This document shows positions 5,944 through 14,895 of a stretch of 15,648 nt of DNA, one piece after another; within the stretch, counting starts at the first letter, position 1, and every line of letters starts with the position of its first letter. A program made the position numbers and the translations under genes. The stretch is from Aquificota bacterium (GTDB taxonomy: Bacteria > Aquificota > Aquificia > Aquificales > Hydrogenothermaceae): contig JAADEV010000101.1 in NCBI GenBank assembly GCA_013153295.1, positions 1-15,648 on the forward strand, read 5' to 3'. The notes beneath the pieces are model-generated. The model was not told the origin of the DNA. It saw nothing but the letters and a program-made list of their open reading frames with translations, and did not search any database.

Positions 5944-7200
5944 ATGTTCTTGATTTATGGAAAAGGGAAGACTGGACAGCAGGTTGCACAGTTTTTACAG
6001 AGAAGGGGAGAGGAGTTTATACTTAGAGATGATACAGACTTTACGCCTTCAGATTTAGATAAAGTTAACACTGTTATAGTATCACCGGGTATACCTTTCT
6101 ACCATCAGATATACAAGTTAGCAAAAAAAAGAAGAATACCTGTTGTAGGGGAGGTTGAGTTTGCATACAACCTTTTTAAAGGGGATATTATCGGTATAAC
6201 AGGGACAGATGGAAAAAGCACCACAACAAACATACTTGGAACACTACTTGAAGAAAAAAAGCCTTTTATCGGTGGAAACTTCGGTGAGCCGTTTATAAAC
6301 GCTGTTGATAAAGACTACAGCCTTGCTGTTTTAGAACTTTCCTCATTTCAGCTTTACCCAATAGAAAGGTTTAAACCTAACATTGCAGTTTTTTTAAATA
6401 TACATACAGACCACCTTGACTGGCATAAAAGATACAGCCACTACCTACTTTCAAAATGTAAAATATTCAAAAACCTTACACCACAGGATAAAGCTGTTTT
6501 AAACTACCAGCAAAAGGGTATAAACTGGAACAAAATAAAAGGGGAGAAATACTTTTTTTCACTGGAGAGGCTACCTTCCAACATAGAAGGGGCATACTGG
6601 AACGGAAAGGGTATCACCGTCCAAATAGGCGGAAGGACAGAGTTTATAGATACTTCCCAATATAGGCTAAAAGGGATACATAACATACAAAACCTAATGG
6701 CTTCTGTTGTTGCAGGGATACTTTACGGCTTAACAGCAGACCAAATACAGGGGAAGATACCAGAAATAAAAGGTATGCCCTTTAGATTACAGTATGTAAA
6801 CAGTCTAAACGGAGTAGATTTTTACAACGATGCGAAGGCAACCACCCCAAACGCCGTTGAAACAGCTGTTAACAGCTTTAAAAACAGAGGTGTAATCCTG
6901 ATAGTAGGGGGAATATACAAAGGTGGGGATTTTTCCTTTTTAGACAGATACAAAAATATAAAGAAGGTTATCCTCTTTGGTAGGGATAGGGACAAAATAA
7001 AAAAGTTTATAAAATCCACAGATTACTCAGTTGGGGAAACCCTTGAAGACTGTATAAAGGAGGCTTACAAGGTTGCCGAAAAAGGTGATGTAATCCTCTT
7101 TTCCCCCGGTTGTGCCAGCTTTGATATGTTCAAAAACTACATAGACAGGGGAAACAGATTTAACAAATTGGTGGAGAGTTTAGTTAATGCTAAGAAATAG
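5944..7200 (+). CDS. murD: UDP-N-acetylmuramoyl-L-alanine:D-glutamate ligase MurD
   Basis: MurD adds D-glutamate to UDP-MurNAc-L-Ala in the cytoplasm with ATP hydrolysis. The 418-aa protein has a Rossmann-like N-terminal domain beginning FLIYGKGKTG, with VIVSPGIP. The central Mur ligase ATPase domain has its P-loop GTDGKST at 87-93, where Asp stands at the position often Asn. Then come LELSSFQL, the NIHTDHLDWH block, and the carbamylated-lysine region LLSKCKIF. The C-terminal domain contains FYNDAKATTP, VGGIYKGGDF and the ending block ILFSPGCASFDMF, which is MurD-specific within the Mur ligases. ATG at 5944 follows GGAG by 9 nt. It is the first gene of the operon and overlaps ftsW by 14 nt. 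Confidence 0.96.
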   Translation: MFLIYGKGKTGQQVAQFLQRRGEEFILRDDTDFTPSDLDKVNTVIVSPGIPFYHQIYKLAKKRRIPVVGEVEFAYNLFKGDIIGITGTDGKSTTTNILGTLLEEKKPFIGGNFGEPFINAVDKDYSLAVLELSSFQLYPIERFKPNIAVFLNIHTDHLDWHKRYSHYLLSKCKIFKNLTPQDKAVLNYQQKGINWNKIKGEKYFFSLERLPSNIEGAYWNGKGITVQIGGRTEFIDTSQYRLKGIHNIQNLMASVVAGILYGLTADQIQGKIPEIKGMPFRLQYVNSLNGVDFYNDAKATTPNAVETAVNSFKNRGVILIVGGIYKGGDFSFLDRYKNIKKVILFGRDRDKIKKFIKSTDYSVGETLEDCIKEAYKVAEKGDVILFSPGCASFDMFKNYIDRGNRFNKLVESLVNAKK

Positions 7201-8350
7201 GTATATTGACGGTTGGCTTGTCCTCAGCTTCCTTTTACTTGTTGGACTTGGGGCAGTTTTTATACTCAGTGCCGCTTCAAGTGGAGGTTTTATAAACAAT
7301 CCGTATAAAAAAAATGAGCTAATAAATATCTTTATAAGAGAACCTATTATACTAACAGTAGGTTTTTTTACAGCCCTTGTGTCCTACCTACTACCTGTTT
7401 CATTTTGGAAAAGGATAGCCTATCCACTTGCAGGAGTTGTGATTTTACTACTTGTTGTGGTTTTGGTAGTTTCTTGGGGGACAGGGAAAAGTGTAGCAAG
7501 GTGGATTAACCTTGGATTTATAAACTTCCAACCTTCAGAACTGGCTAAGCTGTCGGTTATACTCTACCTTGCATACCTGCTTAGTATAAAGGAAAAAAAG
7601 AGGGATTTTGCCTTTTTTAAGGATTACAAAGGGGTACTTGTGGCAGTATCAATCCCTTTGATTATGGCGATTTTAGTTTTTATAGAGCCTCACAAAGGTG
7701 CGGCGGCTTTTATACTTTTACTTACATTTTTTATACTTGCAGTGTCAAAAATCCAGTTTAGGAAGTTGGTTATTGTTTATTTAGGGATAGTTTTATCTGC
7801 CCTTTTACTACTTATTGCATACAAAGGTATTGATGGTTTTTTAAAAAGCTACTTTGTAAAAAGGATTGTTATACTTATAAATCCCACAAAACACAGAGAT
7901 GAAGGTGGTTTCCAGATAGAACAGGCGAGGAACTCATTTATAAGGGGAGGTCTTATTGGAGTAGGTATAGGAAACAGTATGCAGAAAAAAACCTATGTCC
8001 CTGAGATACACACAGATTTTATATTTGCCCTTATCGCTGAAGAAACAGGGTTTTTAGGGGCTTCCCTTGTTTTTTTCCTTTTTGTTGTTATCTTTTACAG
8101 GGGAATGGTTATTACCTTTCGGCTTAGGGAAACCTTTGATAAACTGCTTGCTGTAGGGATAACACTCTTTTTCTCACTACAAGCAATACTACATATGGCT
8201 ATAAACCTTTTACTTTTTCCCCCTACAGGGATTACCCTTCCATTTATCAGCTACGGTGGAAGTTCATTTATTGTATCCTCTATATGTGCAGGTATACTAT
8301 TAAGGCTGTCTAAAGAGATGAGGATAAAATCCCTACAAGAGGTGTTATGA
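7187..8350 (+). CDS. ftsW: SEDS-family septal peptidoglycan glycosyltransferase FtsW
   Basis: FtsW is the membrane glycosyltransferase that polymerises lipid II at the division site with a class B PBP. The 387-aa sequence has about ten membrane helices. SEDS motifs are seen in order: ARWINLG then FQPSELAK (about 114-121), an extracellular loop with INPTKHRDEGGFQ carrying the conserved aspartate D238, GGLIGVGIG (254-261), and TDFIFALIAEETG (276-288). The C-terminal block GITLPFISYGGSS is also typical. FtsW is preferred over RodA because of its place in a division cluster between murD and murG. ATG at 7187 lies inside the end of murD, 10 nt after GGAG. It overlaps murG by ATGA. Confidence 0.94.
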   Translation: MLRNRYIDGWLVLSFLLLVGLGAVFILSAASSGGFINNPYKKNELINIFIREPIILTVGFFTALVSYLLPVSFWKRIAYPLAGVVILLLVVVLVVSWGTGKSVARWINLGFINFQPSELAKLSVILYLAYLLSIKEKKRDFAFFKDYKGVLVAVSIPLIMAILVFIEPHKGAAAFILLLTFFILAVSKIQFRKLVIVYLGIVLSALLLLIAYKGIDGFLKSYFVKRIVILINPTKHRDEGGFQIEQARNSFIRGGLIGVGIGNSMQKKTYVPEIHTDFIFALIAEETGFLGASLVFFLFVVIFYRGMVITFRLRETFDKLLAVGITLFFSLQAILHMAINLLLFPPTGITLPFISYGGSSFIVSSICAGILLRLSKEMRIKSLQEVL

Positions 8351-9408
8351 AAGTATTTATAGCTGGAGGAGGAACAGGGGGACATTTTTATCCCGCTGTA
8401 TCTGTAAGTAAGTATCTAACAGAAAAACTCAACGCTGAAGTTTACTACTTCGGGACTAAGTATGGTATAGAGGCAAAAAAGGATTTCCCTGCAAAACATA
8501 AAAAGCTACTTGATATTAAAGGGGTAAGGGGAAAGAACCCTATCCAATCTTTAAAAAACAGCCTTAAGCTGTTAAAGGCTACTTTACAGCTTGTATCTAC
8601 TATAAAAAAGGAAAAGCCAGACTTTACACTTTGTTTTGGGGGATATACAGCAGTTCCCCTTGGGCTTGCATCTGCAATTACAGGAACACCACTTTTTATA
8701 CACGAGCAGAACTCTATACCGTCATACTCAAACCTACTTTTATCAAAGGTGGCAAAGAAGGTTTTTATAACATTTCCGTTTACAGAAAAATACTTCCCAC
8801 CTGAAAAAACTATCCTGTCTGGAATGCCTGTAAGGGAGGAGTTGAAACAACAGATAAAAACCCCTACTAAAGAAGCAAGGGAAAGGTTGTCCCTTCCACT
8901 GGATAAAAAGGTTGTCCTGTCCTTCGGGGGAAGTCAGGGGGCAAAAAGATTAGCAGAAACAACTATAGCCACAGCGGAAAAGATGGAAGATATACATTTC
9001 CTACTAATTGGGGGGAAACATTTCCCAAAGCCACAGAAACTACCACCTAACATTACATACTACCAGTATATAGACCAGTTTGGATACGCCTATGCCGCAG
9101 CTGACATTGTGGTCTCAAGGGGTGGGGCAAGTTCTGTTTACGAGATACTATTTGCAGAAAGATACCCGATTTTTGTCCCATTTCCCCACGCAGTTTCAAA
9201 CCACCAGTATTACAATGTGAAATGGCTTGAGGATTTAGGGGTAGCCACAGTAATACTTGACAGCCAGTTAACACCTGATACACTTGCCACAGCTATAAGG
9301 GAAGGGTTAGGAAAGGATATGAAAACTGTAAAGGAAACGATGGAAAAAGTTAGAATAGATAATGCCCAACAACTGATTGTAGAAAGGATAATAAATGAAA
9401 TCAGTTGA
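8347..9408 (+). CDS. murG: UDP-GlcNAc:lipid I N-acetylglucosaminyltransferase MurG
   Basis: MurG transfers GlcNAc from UDP-GlcNAc to lipid I on the inner membrane face, giving lipid II. The 353-aa protein is a GT-B glycosyltransferase of normal length. The first glycine loop GGGTGGH is at residues 7-13, followed by FYPAVSVSKYL. LCFGGYTAVPLGLA and the acceptor-site block HEQNSIPS come next. The second glycine loop SFGGSQGAKRL begins the C-terminal domain, and the UDP-GlcNAc region SRGGASSVYEIL leads to FPHAVSNHQYYN. The start overlaps the ftsW stop by 4 nt (ATGA), indicating coupled translation. The 3' end overlaps murB by 14 nt, leaving no room for murC, which commonly follows murG. Confidence 0.97.
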   Translation: MKVFIAGGGTGGHFYPAVSVSKYLTEKLNAEVYYFGTKYGIEAKKDFPAKHKKLLDIKGVRGKNPIQSLKNSLKLLKATLQLVSTIKKEKPDFTLCFGGYTAVPLGLASAITGTPLFIHEQNSIPSYSNLLLSKVAKKVFITFPFTEKYFPPEKTILSGMPVREELKQQIKTPTKEARERLSLPLDKKVVLSFGGSQGAKRLAETTIATAEKMEDIHFLLIGGKHFPKPQKLPPNITYYQYIDQFGYAYAAADIVVSRGGASSVYEILFAERYPIFVPFPHAVSNHQYYNVKWLEDLGVATVILDSQLTPDTLATAIREGLGKDMKTVKETMEKVRIDNAQQLIVERIINEIS

Positions 9409-10267
9409 TTATGAAGAGTATGTAGACCTGTCAAAGCTATGCACAATAAAAATCGGCGGAAAGGCTAAAAAGGTATACTTCCCAAAGAGCCTACAGGAAG
9501 TCCAAGACCTTGTTAAACTATCACTGGACAGTGGGAAAAGGCTTATACCTATAGGGATAGGCAGTAATACAGTATTTAAAGACGGATTACTTGACTACCT
9601 GTTTGTATCCTCACGGGCTTTAAAGAAGGTAGATATAAACCAAGAAGGGGATTATTTCCTTATAACAGCCCAAGCAGGTGTTAGCTTTAAAACCATTGTA
9701 TCTATTGTGAAAAAATACAACCTTGAAGGGTTTGAAAACCTAAGTGGTATACCCTCAACTGTAGGCGGAGCTGTGGTTATGAACGCAGGGGCTTTTGGCA
9801 GTGAGATAGGGGATATTATCCAAAATGTTGTGTGGGTTGATGGTAGAGGGCAGGTTAGGGAGTTAAAAAGGGAGGAGATACAGTTTGGATACAGGAAATC
9901 CCCCTTCCAAAATGGGGGCTTTGTATACAGTGCCACACTAAAACTTAAAAAAAGCAGTAAAAACATACCACAGATAATAAAAAAGCTACTACAGGAAAGG
10001 AACAAAAAACAGCCACTAAACTACCCAACCAGCGGGTCTACATACAAAAACCCAAAGGAAAAGCCAGCTGGATACCTACTTGAAAGTGTAGGACTGAAAG
10101 GATACAGAATAGGAGATGTTGCCTTTTCTGGGAAACACGCAAACTTTTTGGTAAACCTTGGGAACGGCAGATATGCCCATCTAAAGCGGATTTTAGAAGA
10201 AGCCGAAAATAGGGTAAAACAAAACTGGAATATAACACTTGAAAGGGAAGTTAGAATTGTTGAGTGA
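9395..10267 (+). CDS. murB: UDP-N-acetylenolpyruvoylglucosamine reductase MurB
   Basis: MurB is the FAD-dependent, NADPH-using enzyme that reduces UDP-GlcNAc-enolpyruvate to UDP-MurNAc. The 290-aa protein is of the shorter, type II form. FAD-binding blocks are PIGIGSNTVF (52-61) and SGIPSTVGGAVVMNAGAFGSE. The active site shows Y166-R167 in FGYRKSPF and the proton-donor serine S215 in SGSTYKNP (213-220). HANFLVNLG near the C-terminus is also diagnostic. The start lies inside murG with a 14-nt overlap (ATG at 9395). The end overlaps the ddl start by about 11 nt. Confidence 0.96.
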   Translation: MKSVDYEEYVDLSKLCTIKIGGKAKKVYFPKSLQEVQDLVKLSLDSGKRLIPIGIGSNTVFKDGLLDYLFVSSRALKKVDINQEGDYFLITAQAGVSFKTIVSIVKKYNLEGFENLSGIPSTVGGAVVMNAGAFGSEIGDIIQNVVWVDGRGQVRELKREEIQFGYRKSPFQNGGFVYSATLKLKKSSKNIPQIIKKLLQERNKKQPLNYPTSGSTYKNPKEKPAGYLLESVGLKGYRIGDVAFSGKHANFLVNLGNGRYAHLKRILEEAENRVKQNWNITLEREVRIVE

Positions 10268-11168
10268 TATTAAAATAGCGTTAGTATACGGAGGAACCTC
10301 ATCTGAGAGGGAAATCTCAATAAAAAGTGGGGAGGCTGTAAAGGAGGCTTTAGAAAGACTGAAAGCCAACTTTAAAGTATTTGACCCAATAGATAGGGAA
10401 AACTTTATAAAAGGTATACTTAAGTATAAACCTGATGTGGCGTTTAACCTCTTACACGGAAAAGGGGGGGAAGACGGAAAGATACAGGGCTTTTTTGAAA
10501 CAGCAGGTATACCTTACACAGGTTCACCTGTAAAGGCAAGTGCCGTCGCTATGGACAAAGCCCTAACAAAACTAATAGCCAGAGAGGGAGGCGTCCAAAC
10601 ACCAAACTGGACAGTCGTCCAATCTGTAAGGGAAACGGTAAAATGGGAAACATTCCCAGCTGTTGTAAAGCCAAACGAGGAAGGGTCTTCCATAGGGGTC
10701 AGTATAGTAAACAACAGGGAAGAGTTAGAGGAGGCTGTTAAACAAGCCCTAAAGCTGGATAAAAAAGTTCTTATAGAGGAGTTTATACAAGGTAGGGAGC
10801 TTACAGTTGGGATAGTCGGAGACCTACTACTTGAACCTATAGAAATAAAAGTGGAAGAGGGCTTTTACGATTACAAAAATAAATACTTTTCAAACAAAAC
10901 AAAATATATAGTATCCCCACCATTACCCCAACAGGTAAGGGAAAGGCTGTTTTTTTATGCCCTTACTGTATACAACAGCTTAGGGTGTAAAGGTGTAGCA
11001 AGGGTAGATTTTATACTAAAGGATAAAACCCCATACTTTTTAGAGATAAACACAATACCGGGTATGACAGACCACAGCCTTGTCCCAAAGGCGGCAAAGT
11101 TTATGGGAATAGATTTTGACCAGCTGGTAGTTAAGATTATTAAAGGTGCTTTAGATGAAAAACAGTAA
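10257..11168 (+). CDS. ddl: D-alanine:D-alanine ligase Ddl
   Basis: Ddl joins two D-alanines with ATP to make the dipeptide that MurF adds to the wall precursor. About 303 aa, ATP-grasp fold. It begins KIALVYGGTSSEREIS, where the Glu of SERE contacts the first D-Ala. LLHGKGGEDGKIQG and the ATP-binding EEGSSIGVS follow. The metal-binding C-terminal block is RVDFIL then YFLEINTIPGMTDHS, with the Glu and Asn that bind magnesium. There is no ATG or GTG near the N-terminus. TTG at 10257 is chosen because AGGGA (10244-10248) lies 8 nt upstream. TTG at 10260 would also work and would give MSDIKIALV; TTG at 10239 would add six residues unlike the family and lies upstream of the SD. Overlaps ftsQ by 14 nt. 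Confidence 0.94.
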   Translation: MLSDIKIALVYGGTSSEREISIKSGEAVKEALERLKANFKVFDPIDRENFIKGILKYKPDVAFNLLHGKGGEDGKIQGFFETAGIPYTGSPVKASAVAMDKALTKLIAREGGVQTPNWTVVQSVRETVKWETFPAVVKPNEEGSSIGVSIVNNREELEEAVKQALKLDKKVLIEEFIQGRELTVGIVGDLLLEPIEIKVEEGFYDYKNKYFSNKTKYIVSPPLPQQVRERLFFYALTVYNSLGCKGVARVDFILKDKTPYFLEINTIPGMTDHSLVPKAAKFMGIDFDQLVVKIIKGALDEKQ

Positions 11169-11877
11169 AAGGAAAAAAAGATACTTTGTAGCAGGGCTTG
11201 TTTTTGTATCCTGTGCAGTAGTATGTGTATCAATCTTTGTCCTACCGGAGCTGAAAAGACACCTGAAAGTAAAAAGGGTTGTTCTCGGCGGAACAGGGTT
11301 TGAAAAAAAAATCCCAAAAAGCTATGTGGAAAAGCTGTTTACTGGACAGAACTGGCTTTTACTTGAGGAACAGAAAATAAAAAAAGAGCTGAAAAAAAGG
11401 TTTCCCTTTGTAAAAGAAGTGGTAATAAAAAGGAGGGGAATAGGGGAGATTTACCTCTATATCAAAGAGAGAAAACCTATCTTAATAGTATTTTACAAAG
11501 GTCGTAAATATCTGGTAGACAGTGAAGGGGTAGTTTTACCTAAAAAGTATTACAATACTCAACATAGATTACCTATATTGATATATAATGATAGGGTAGT
11601 AGCAGACAGACTATCCATAAATGGGCTGTTTGCAGATAAAATAAGGAAGGTATACAAGCTAAATAAAGAACTGGGACAGGTAGCTTTCTGTGTAAAGTAT
11701 ATTGGGAACAGGGACAAATTAACCTGCAAAACAAAGAAAAAACAGCAGTTTATATTTAGCTTTTCAAATTTAGATGAAGAGATAGGAAAAGCAAAACTGT
11801 TCTTTTCAAAGGTGGACACCAGTAAATATAGTATTCTGGATTTTCGTTTTAAACCAATGGTAGTTGCAGGGAGATAA
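11155..11877 (+). CDS. ftsQ: Cell division protein FtsQ (POTRA domain)
   Basis: FtsQ is a bitopic membrane protein that links early and late divisome proteins through FtsB/FtsL. The 240-aa sequence starts with a very basic tail (KNSKRKKR), then a membrane segment at about residues 11-31. A POTRA-like region follows (about 38-105), with LFTGQNWLLLEE and KKELKKRFPFVKEVVIKRR in the usual positions. A beta-domain runs from KERKPILIVFYKGRKYLVD onward. FtsQ is poorly conserved, so the call rests on topology, the POTRA pattern and position between ddl and ftsA. The start overlaps ddl by 14 nt, and ftsA begins 3 nt after its stop. Confidence 0.9.
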   Translation: MKNSKRKKRYFVAGLVFVSCAVVCVSIFVLPELKRHLKVKRVVLGGTGFEKKIPKSYVEKLFTGQNWLLLEEQKIKKELKKRFPFVKEVVIKRRGIGEIYLYIKERKPILIVFYKGRKYLVDSEGVVLPKKYYNTQHRLPILIYNDRVVADRLSINGLFADKIRKVYKLNKELGQVAFCVKYIGNRDKLTCKTKKKQQFIFSFSNLDEEIGKAKLFFSKVDTSKYSILDFRFKPMVVAGR

Positions 11878-11880
11878 CAG

Positions 11881-13140
11881 ATGGGCGATAGGAGGACGGT
11901 AATAGTCCTTGACATAGGGACTTCAAAAATAATCACACTGGTAGCTGAGGTAGATGATAATGATATTACCATCATAGGTTATGGGGAGGAAAAATCACAG
12001 GGCATAGAGAAAGGAACTATAGCCCACAGGGATAAACTTAAAAAAGCAATAGTAAACTCTATAAAGAAAGCAGAGGAATATATAGGGGGCAACTTTCCAG
12101 CTATAAAATCTGTTTACACAAATATATTCGGGGTAGGGTTAGAAAGTAAAAAAGCCTCAGAAAGTATAGAATTTGAAGAGGAAGACAGAAAAATTACCAA
12201 AGAAGATGTGGACGAGCTATACAAAAGGGTGGAAGAAAAACTAAAAACCCCCAGAAGTAATTTTGAGATAATCCATATATTAGACCAAAACTTTATCCTT
12301 GATGACGGTTCAGAGGTTGAATATCCAATAAACTCAATAGCCTCAAGGATAGAGGGACACTTTATAGTTATCACAATACCCAGAAATGTTTACAGAAACC
12401 TTGAGGATTTAATTAGAGACGCTGGATATGAGATTGAAGGTATGGTTGCCAACCCTATTGCATCTGCAGAAGCGGTATTAGACCAAGATGAAAAGGATAT
12501 GGGGGTTGTTGTTATAGATATGGGAGCAGGCTTTACAGATGTGGCTGTATACAAAAATGGAAGCCTTGACTATATAACATCGTTTCCATTTGGAGGTAGT
12601 CTTATAACATTTGATATAGCTTATGTATTTAAGTTGCCTAAAAGTGATGCAGAAGAGTTAAAAAAAGAACACGGCGTAGCCTCAGTTGAAAGGATAAGGG
12701 AAAATAACTATATAATAGATGTGGAAACAAGGGAAGAGGAAATAAAAGAAATAACAGTGGTGGAGTTGGCAGAAGTTATAGAGAGCCGTTTAGAGGATTT
12801 ATTCAGTAGGGTTAAGAAAAAACTTGAAGAGGACGGCTACAAAGAGTTGCCAAAGGGAGGTATAGTCTTAACAGGAGGGGAGGCAAATCTACCTTATATA
12901 AGGGAGATTGCCTCAAGGATATTTAAAGCAGATGTTAGGATAGGTAAACCTAATAGGGGATACTTTGGGTTTGGGGATATACTAAACAACCCTAAATACT
13001 CCACCGCTATAGGTATGCTTTTATTTAAAAAAGATGAATATAAAAAATACACAGATATATCAAACCCTTTACCTGATTTTGGAGGCTTAAAAAACAAAGC
13101 TACAAGTTGGCTACAAAAATTAAAAAATCTTTTCCATTAA
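11881..13140 (+). CDS. ftsA: Cell division protein FtsA, actin-like membrane tether of FtsZ
   Basis: FtsA is an actin-fold ATPase that tethers FtsZ to the membrane and recruits later divisome proteins. The 419-aa protein opens with the phosphate-1 loop VLDIGTSKI (about 9-17) and has the SHS2/1C insertion after GTIAHRDKLKKA. The phosphate-2 region is VVVIDMGAGFTDVAVY, and the adenosine motif is IVLTGGEANLPYI. The C-terminus, ATSWLQKLKNLFH, looks like the amphipathic membrane-targeting helix, after a linker. GGGAG (11869-11873) lies 7 nt before ATG. ftsZ follows after 18 nt. Confidence 0.96.
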   Translation: MGDRRTVIVLDIGTSKIITLVAEVDDNDITIIGYGEEKSQGIEKGTIAHRDKLKKAIVNSIKKAEEYIGGNFPAIKSVYTNIFGVGLESKKASESIEFEEEDRKITKEDVDELYKRVEEKLKTPRSNFEIIHILDQNFILDDGSEVEYPINSIASRIEGHFIVITIPRNVYRNLEDLIRDAGYEIEGMVANPIASAEAVLDQDEKDMGVVVIDMGAGFTDVAVYKNGSLDYITSFPFGGSLITFDIAYVFKLPKSDAEELKKEHGVASVERIRENNYIIDVETREEEIKEITVVELAEVIESRLEDLFSRVKKKLEEDGYKELPKGGIVLTGGEANLPYIREIASRIFKADVRIGKPNRGYFGFGDILNNPKYSTAIGMLLFKKDEYKKYTDISNPLPDFGGLKNKATSWLQKLKNLFH

Positions 13141-13158
13141 ACAGGGAGGATAAAAGTA

Positions 13159-14337
13159 ATGGTTAATAAAATGCCTACCGGTTTCAATATGGACGCAAAA
13201 AACCCTACAAAAATAAAAGTGTTCGGTGTAGGTGGCGGTGGAAGTAATGCAGTAGCAAGGATGTTTGAGGAGAACCTTGAAGATGTTGAGCTATACATAG
13301 TAAACACAGACCAGCAACACCTTGACTCACTACCAGTTCCAAACAAGATAAGGATAGGTGAACAGCTTACAAGGGGACTTGGAGCTGGGGCAAGACCTGA
13401 TATAGGTGAAGCGGCGGCACAGGAAAGTATAGACCAGATAAAGGAGGCGTTAAGGGGAGCTGACGCTGTGTTTATAGCCGCAGGACTTGGAGGCGGAACA
13501 GGAACAGGGGCGTCCCCTGTTATTGCACAAGCGGCGAAGGAAATGGGTATATTAACAATAGCAGTTGTTACAAAACCATTTGCCTTTGAAGGGAAAAAGA
13601 GGGCACAGATAGCAGAGGAAGGTCTCAGAAAAATAAGTGAGGTTGTGGATACATACATTGTTATAAACAACCAAAGACTTGTTGATATAGCCCAGAAAAG
13701 GTTCAGCTTTATGGAAGCCTTTAAAATGGTTGATGATATTTTATACACAGCTGTAAAAGCTATCACAGATGTTATCCTAAAACCCGGTATTGTAAATGTG
13801 GACTTTGCTGATGTTAAAACTATTATGGAAAATGGAGGTAAAGCGTTAATCGGTATAGGAGCTGGAAAAGGTAAATCTAAACTGGAAGACGCTGTAGAAA
13901 AAGCCACCAGTTCACCACTACTTGAAGGTGTTTCCATCAGAGGGGCAAAAAGATTACTACTACATATAGAGTGTAGCCCTGACACAACATTTGACGAGGT
14001 AAATGAGGTTGCCACAATGGTCAGGGAAAACGCCCACGAAGACGCCGAGATAATATTCGGTGTGGGGTTTGACCATAACCTTGAAGACCAGTTAAAGATA
14101 GAGATAATAGCAACGGCGTTTGAAGATGAAAAACCAAAGGCTTCCATTCCACAGCAAAATACAGAGAAAACAATCCCAAGGGTAAGATTTAGACCAAACA
14201 GGGAGGTGGAAGAGGAACCTAAGGAAACAGAGCCACCTACATCTTCAGGACTGGTAAACGAGGTTGATTTTGATGAGCTTGAGATACCTGCATACATAAG
14301 AAAGAAAAAGGGACAGGGACAGGCTTGTGAGGAGTGA
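13159..14337 (+). CDS. ftsZ: Cell division GTPase FtsZ
   Basis: FtsZ is the tubulin-like GTPase that forms the Z ring. The 392-aa protein has FGVGGGGSNAV at the start of the nucleotide domain, the GTP-binding tubulin signature GGGTGTG at 111-117, and the T7 catalytic loop NVDFAD at 213-218. A disordered acidic/proline linker follows (about 325-365). The C-terminal FtsA-binding peptide is recognisable as ELEIPAYIR, followed by a basic, polar tail KKKGQGQACEE. GGGAGG (13144-13149) lies 9 nt before ATG 13159. ATG 13171 is a less likely alternative. Its last 11 nt overlap pgsA. Confidence 0.98.
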   Translation: MVNKMPTGFNMDAKNPTKIKVFGVGGGGSNAVARMFEENLEDVELYIVNTDQQHLDSLPVPNKIRIGEQLTRGLGAGARPDIGEAAAQESIDQIKEALRGADAVFIAAGLGGGTGTGASPVIAQAAKEMGILTIAVVTKPFAFEGKKRAQIAEEGLRKISEVVDTYIVINNQRLVDIAQKRFSFMEAFKMVDDILYTAVKAITDVILKPGIVNVDFADVKTIMENGGKALIGIGAGKGKSKLEDAVEKATSSPLLEGVSIRGAKRLLLHIECSPDTTFDEVNEVATMVRENAHEDAEIIFGVGFDHNLEDQLKIEIIATAFEDEKPKASIPQQNTEKTIPRVRFRPNREVEEEPKETEPPTSSGLVNEVDFDELEIPAYIRKKKGQGQACEE

Positions 14338-14893
14338 GACCGGCAACATAAAGTTAGGTCTTATATGGAAAAATATACAAACTATAAATTTAGCCAACCT
14401 GTTTACAATATCACGGCTTGTTATAACCCCTGTGCTTATATACACTATCCTTAATGATTACTACCTTGTATCAGGTGGACTTGTTGCTGTAGCGGTAGCC
14501 TCCGATTGGCTTGATGGTGTAATAGCAAGGAAACAAAACGACACAACTAAACACGGTGAGCTGTTAGACCCTGCTGTGGATAAAATATTTACAATATCTG
14601 TTTTAGTAGCCTTTGTTGAAAAACAGCTAATATCCAGCTTTGTTGTTTTTCTAATAGTATTAAGGGAGATGATGATTACTTGGTTTAGAAGTGTAATGGT
14701 AAACAAGGGGGTTGTTGTCCCTGCATCTTTCCACGGCAAGCTGAAAACCACACTACAGCTTATAGCCATATTTTTACTTTCTATAAAGGTTGTTGATATA
14801 GGGGTGGCGTTTTTATGGTTTTCAATAGCCATTGCATACTACTCTGCCTTTGAGTATATGAAAGAATACATAAAAAACAGGGTTTGGGAGTAA
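14327..14893 (+). CDS. pgsA: CDP-diacylglycerol:glycerol-3-phosphate phosphatidyltransferase PgsA
   Basis: PgsA makes phosphatidylglycerophosphate, the committed step to phosphatidylglycerol and cardiolipin, at the inner membrane. The 188-aa protein contains the full CDP-alcohol phosphotransferase signature: D60-x2-D63-G64-x2-A67-R68-x8-G77-x3-D81-x3-D85. It begins with a typical NLANLFTISR helix entry and has several hydrophobic helices. The start is GTG at 14327, overlapping ftsZ by 11 nt. I saw no other ATG, GTG or TTG before the conserved region, and GGGA lies upstream within ftsZ. The signature alone does not settle the acceptor alcohol; pgsA is the best fit by length and N-terminus. Confidence 0.9.
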   Translation: MRSETGNIKLGLIWKNIQTINLANLFTISRLVITPVLIYTILNDYYLVSGGLVAVAVASDWLDGVIARKQNDTTKHGELLDPAVDKIFTISVLVAFVEKQLISSFVVFLIVLREMMITWFRSVMVNKGVVVPASFHGKLKTTLQLIAIFLLSIKVVDIGVAFLWFSIAIAYYSAFEYMKEYIKNRVWE

Positions 14894-14895
14894 AG

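Noticed and set aside
7187..8350. RodA rather than FtsW
   Set aside because: Sequence motifs are shared by both, but location between murD and murG in a division cluster favours FtsW.
13137..14297. Long 386-codon open frame antisense to ftsZ
   Set aside because: It is rich in serine and small residues, has no recognisable domain, and mirrors the codon bias of ftsZ, which is certain on the other strand.
14884..14895. TTG at 14884 as the plsY start
   Set aside because: The ribosome site GGGAG lies downstream of that TTG and 5 nt before ATG 14896, which also gives a normal family N-terminus.
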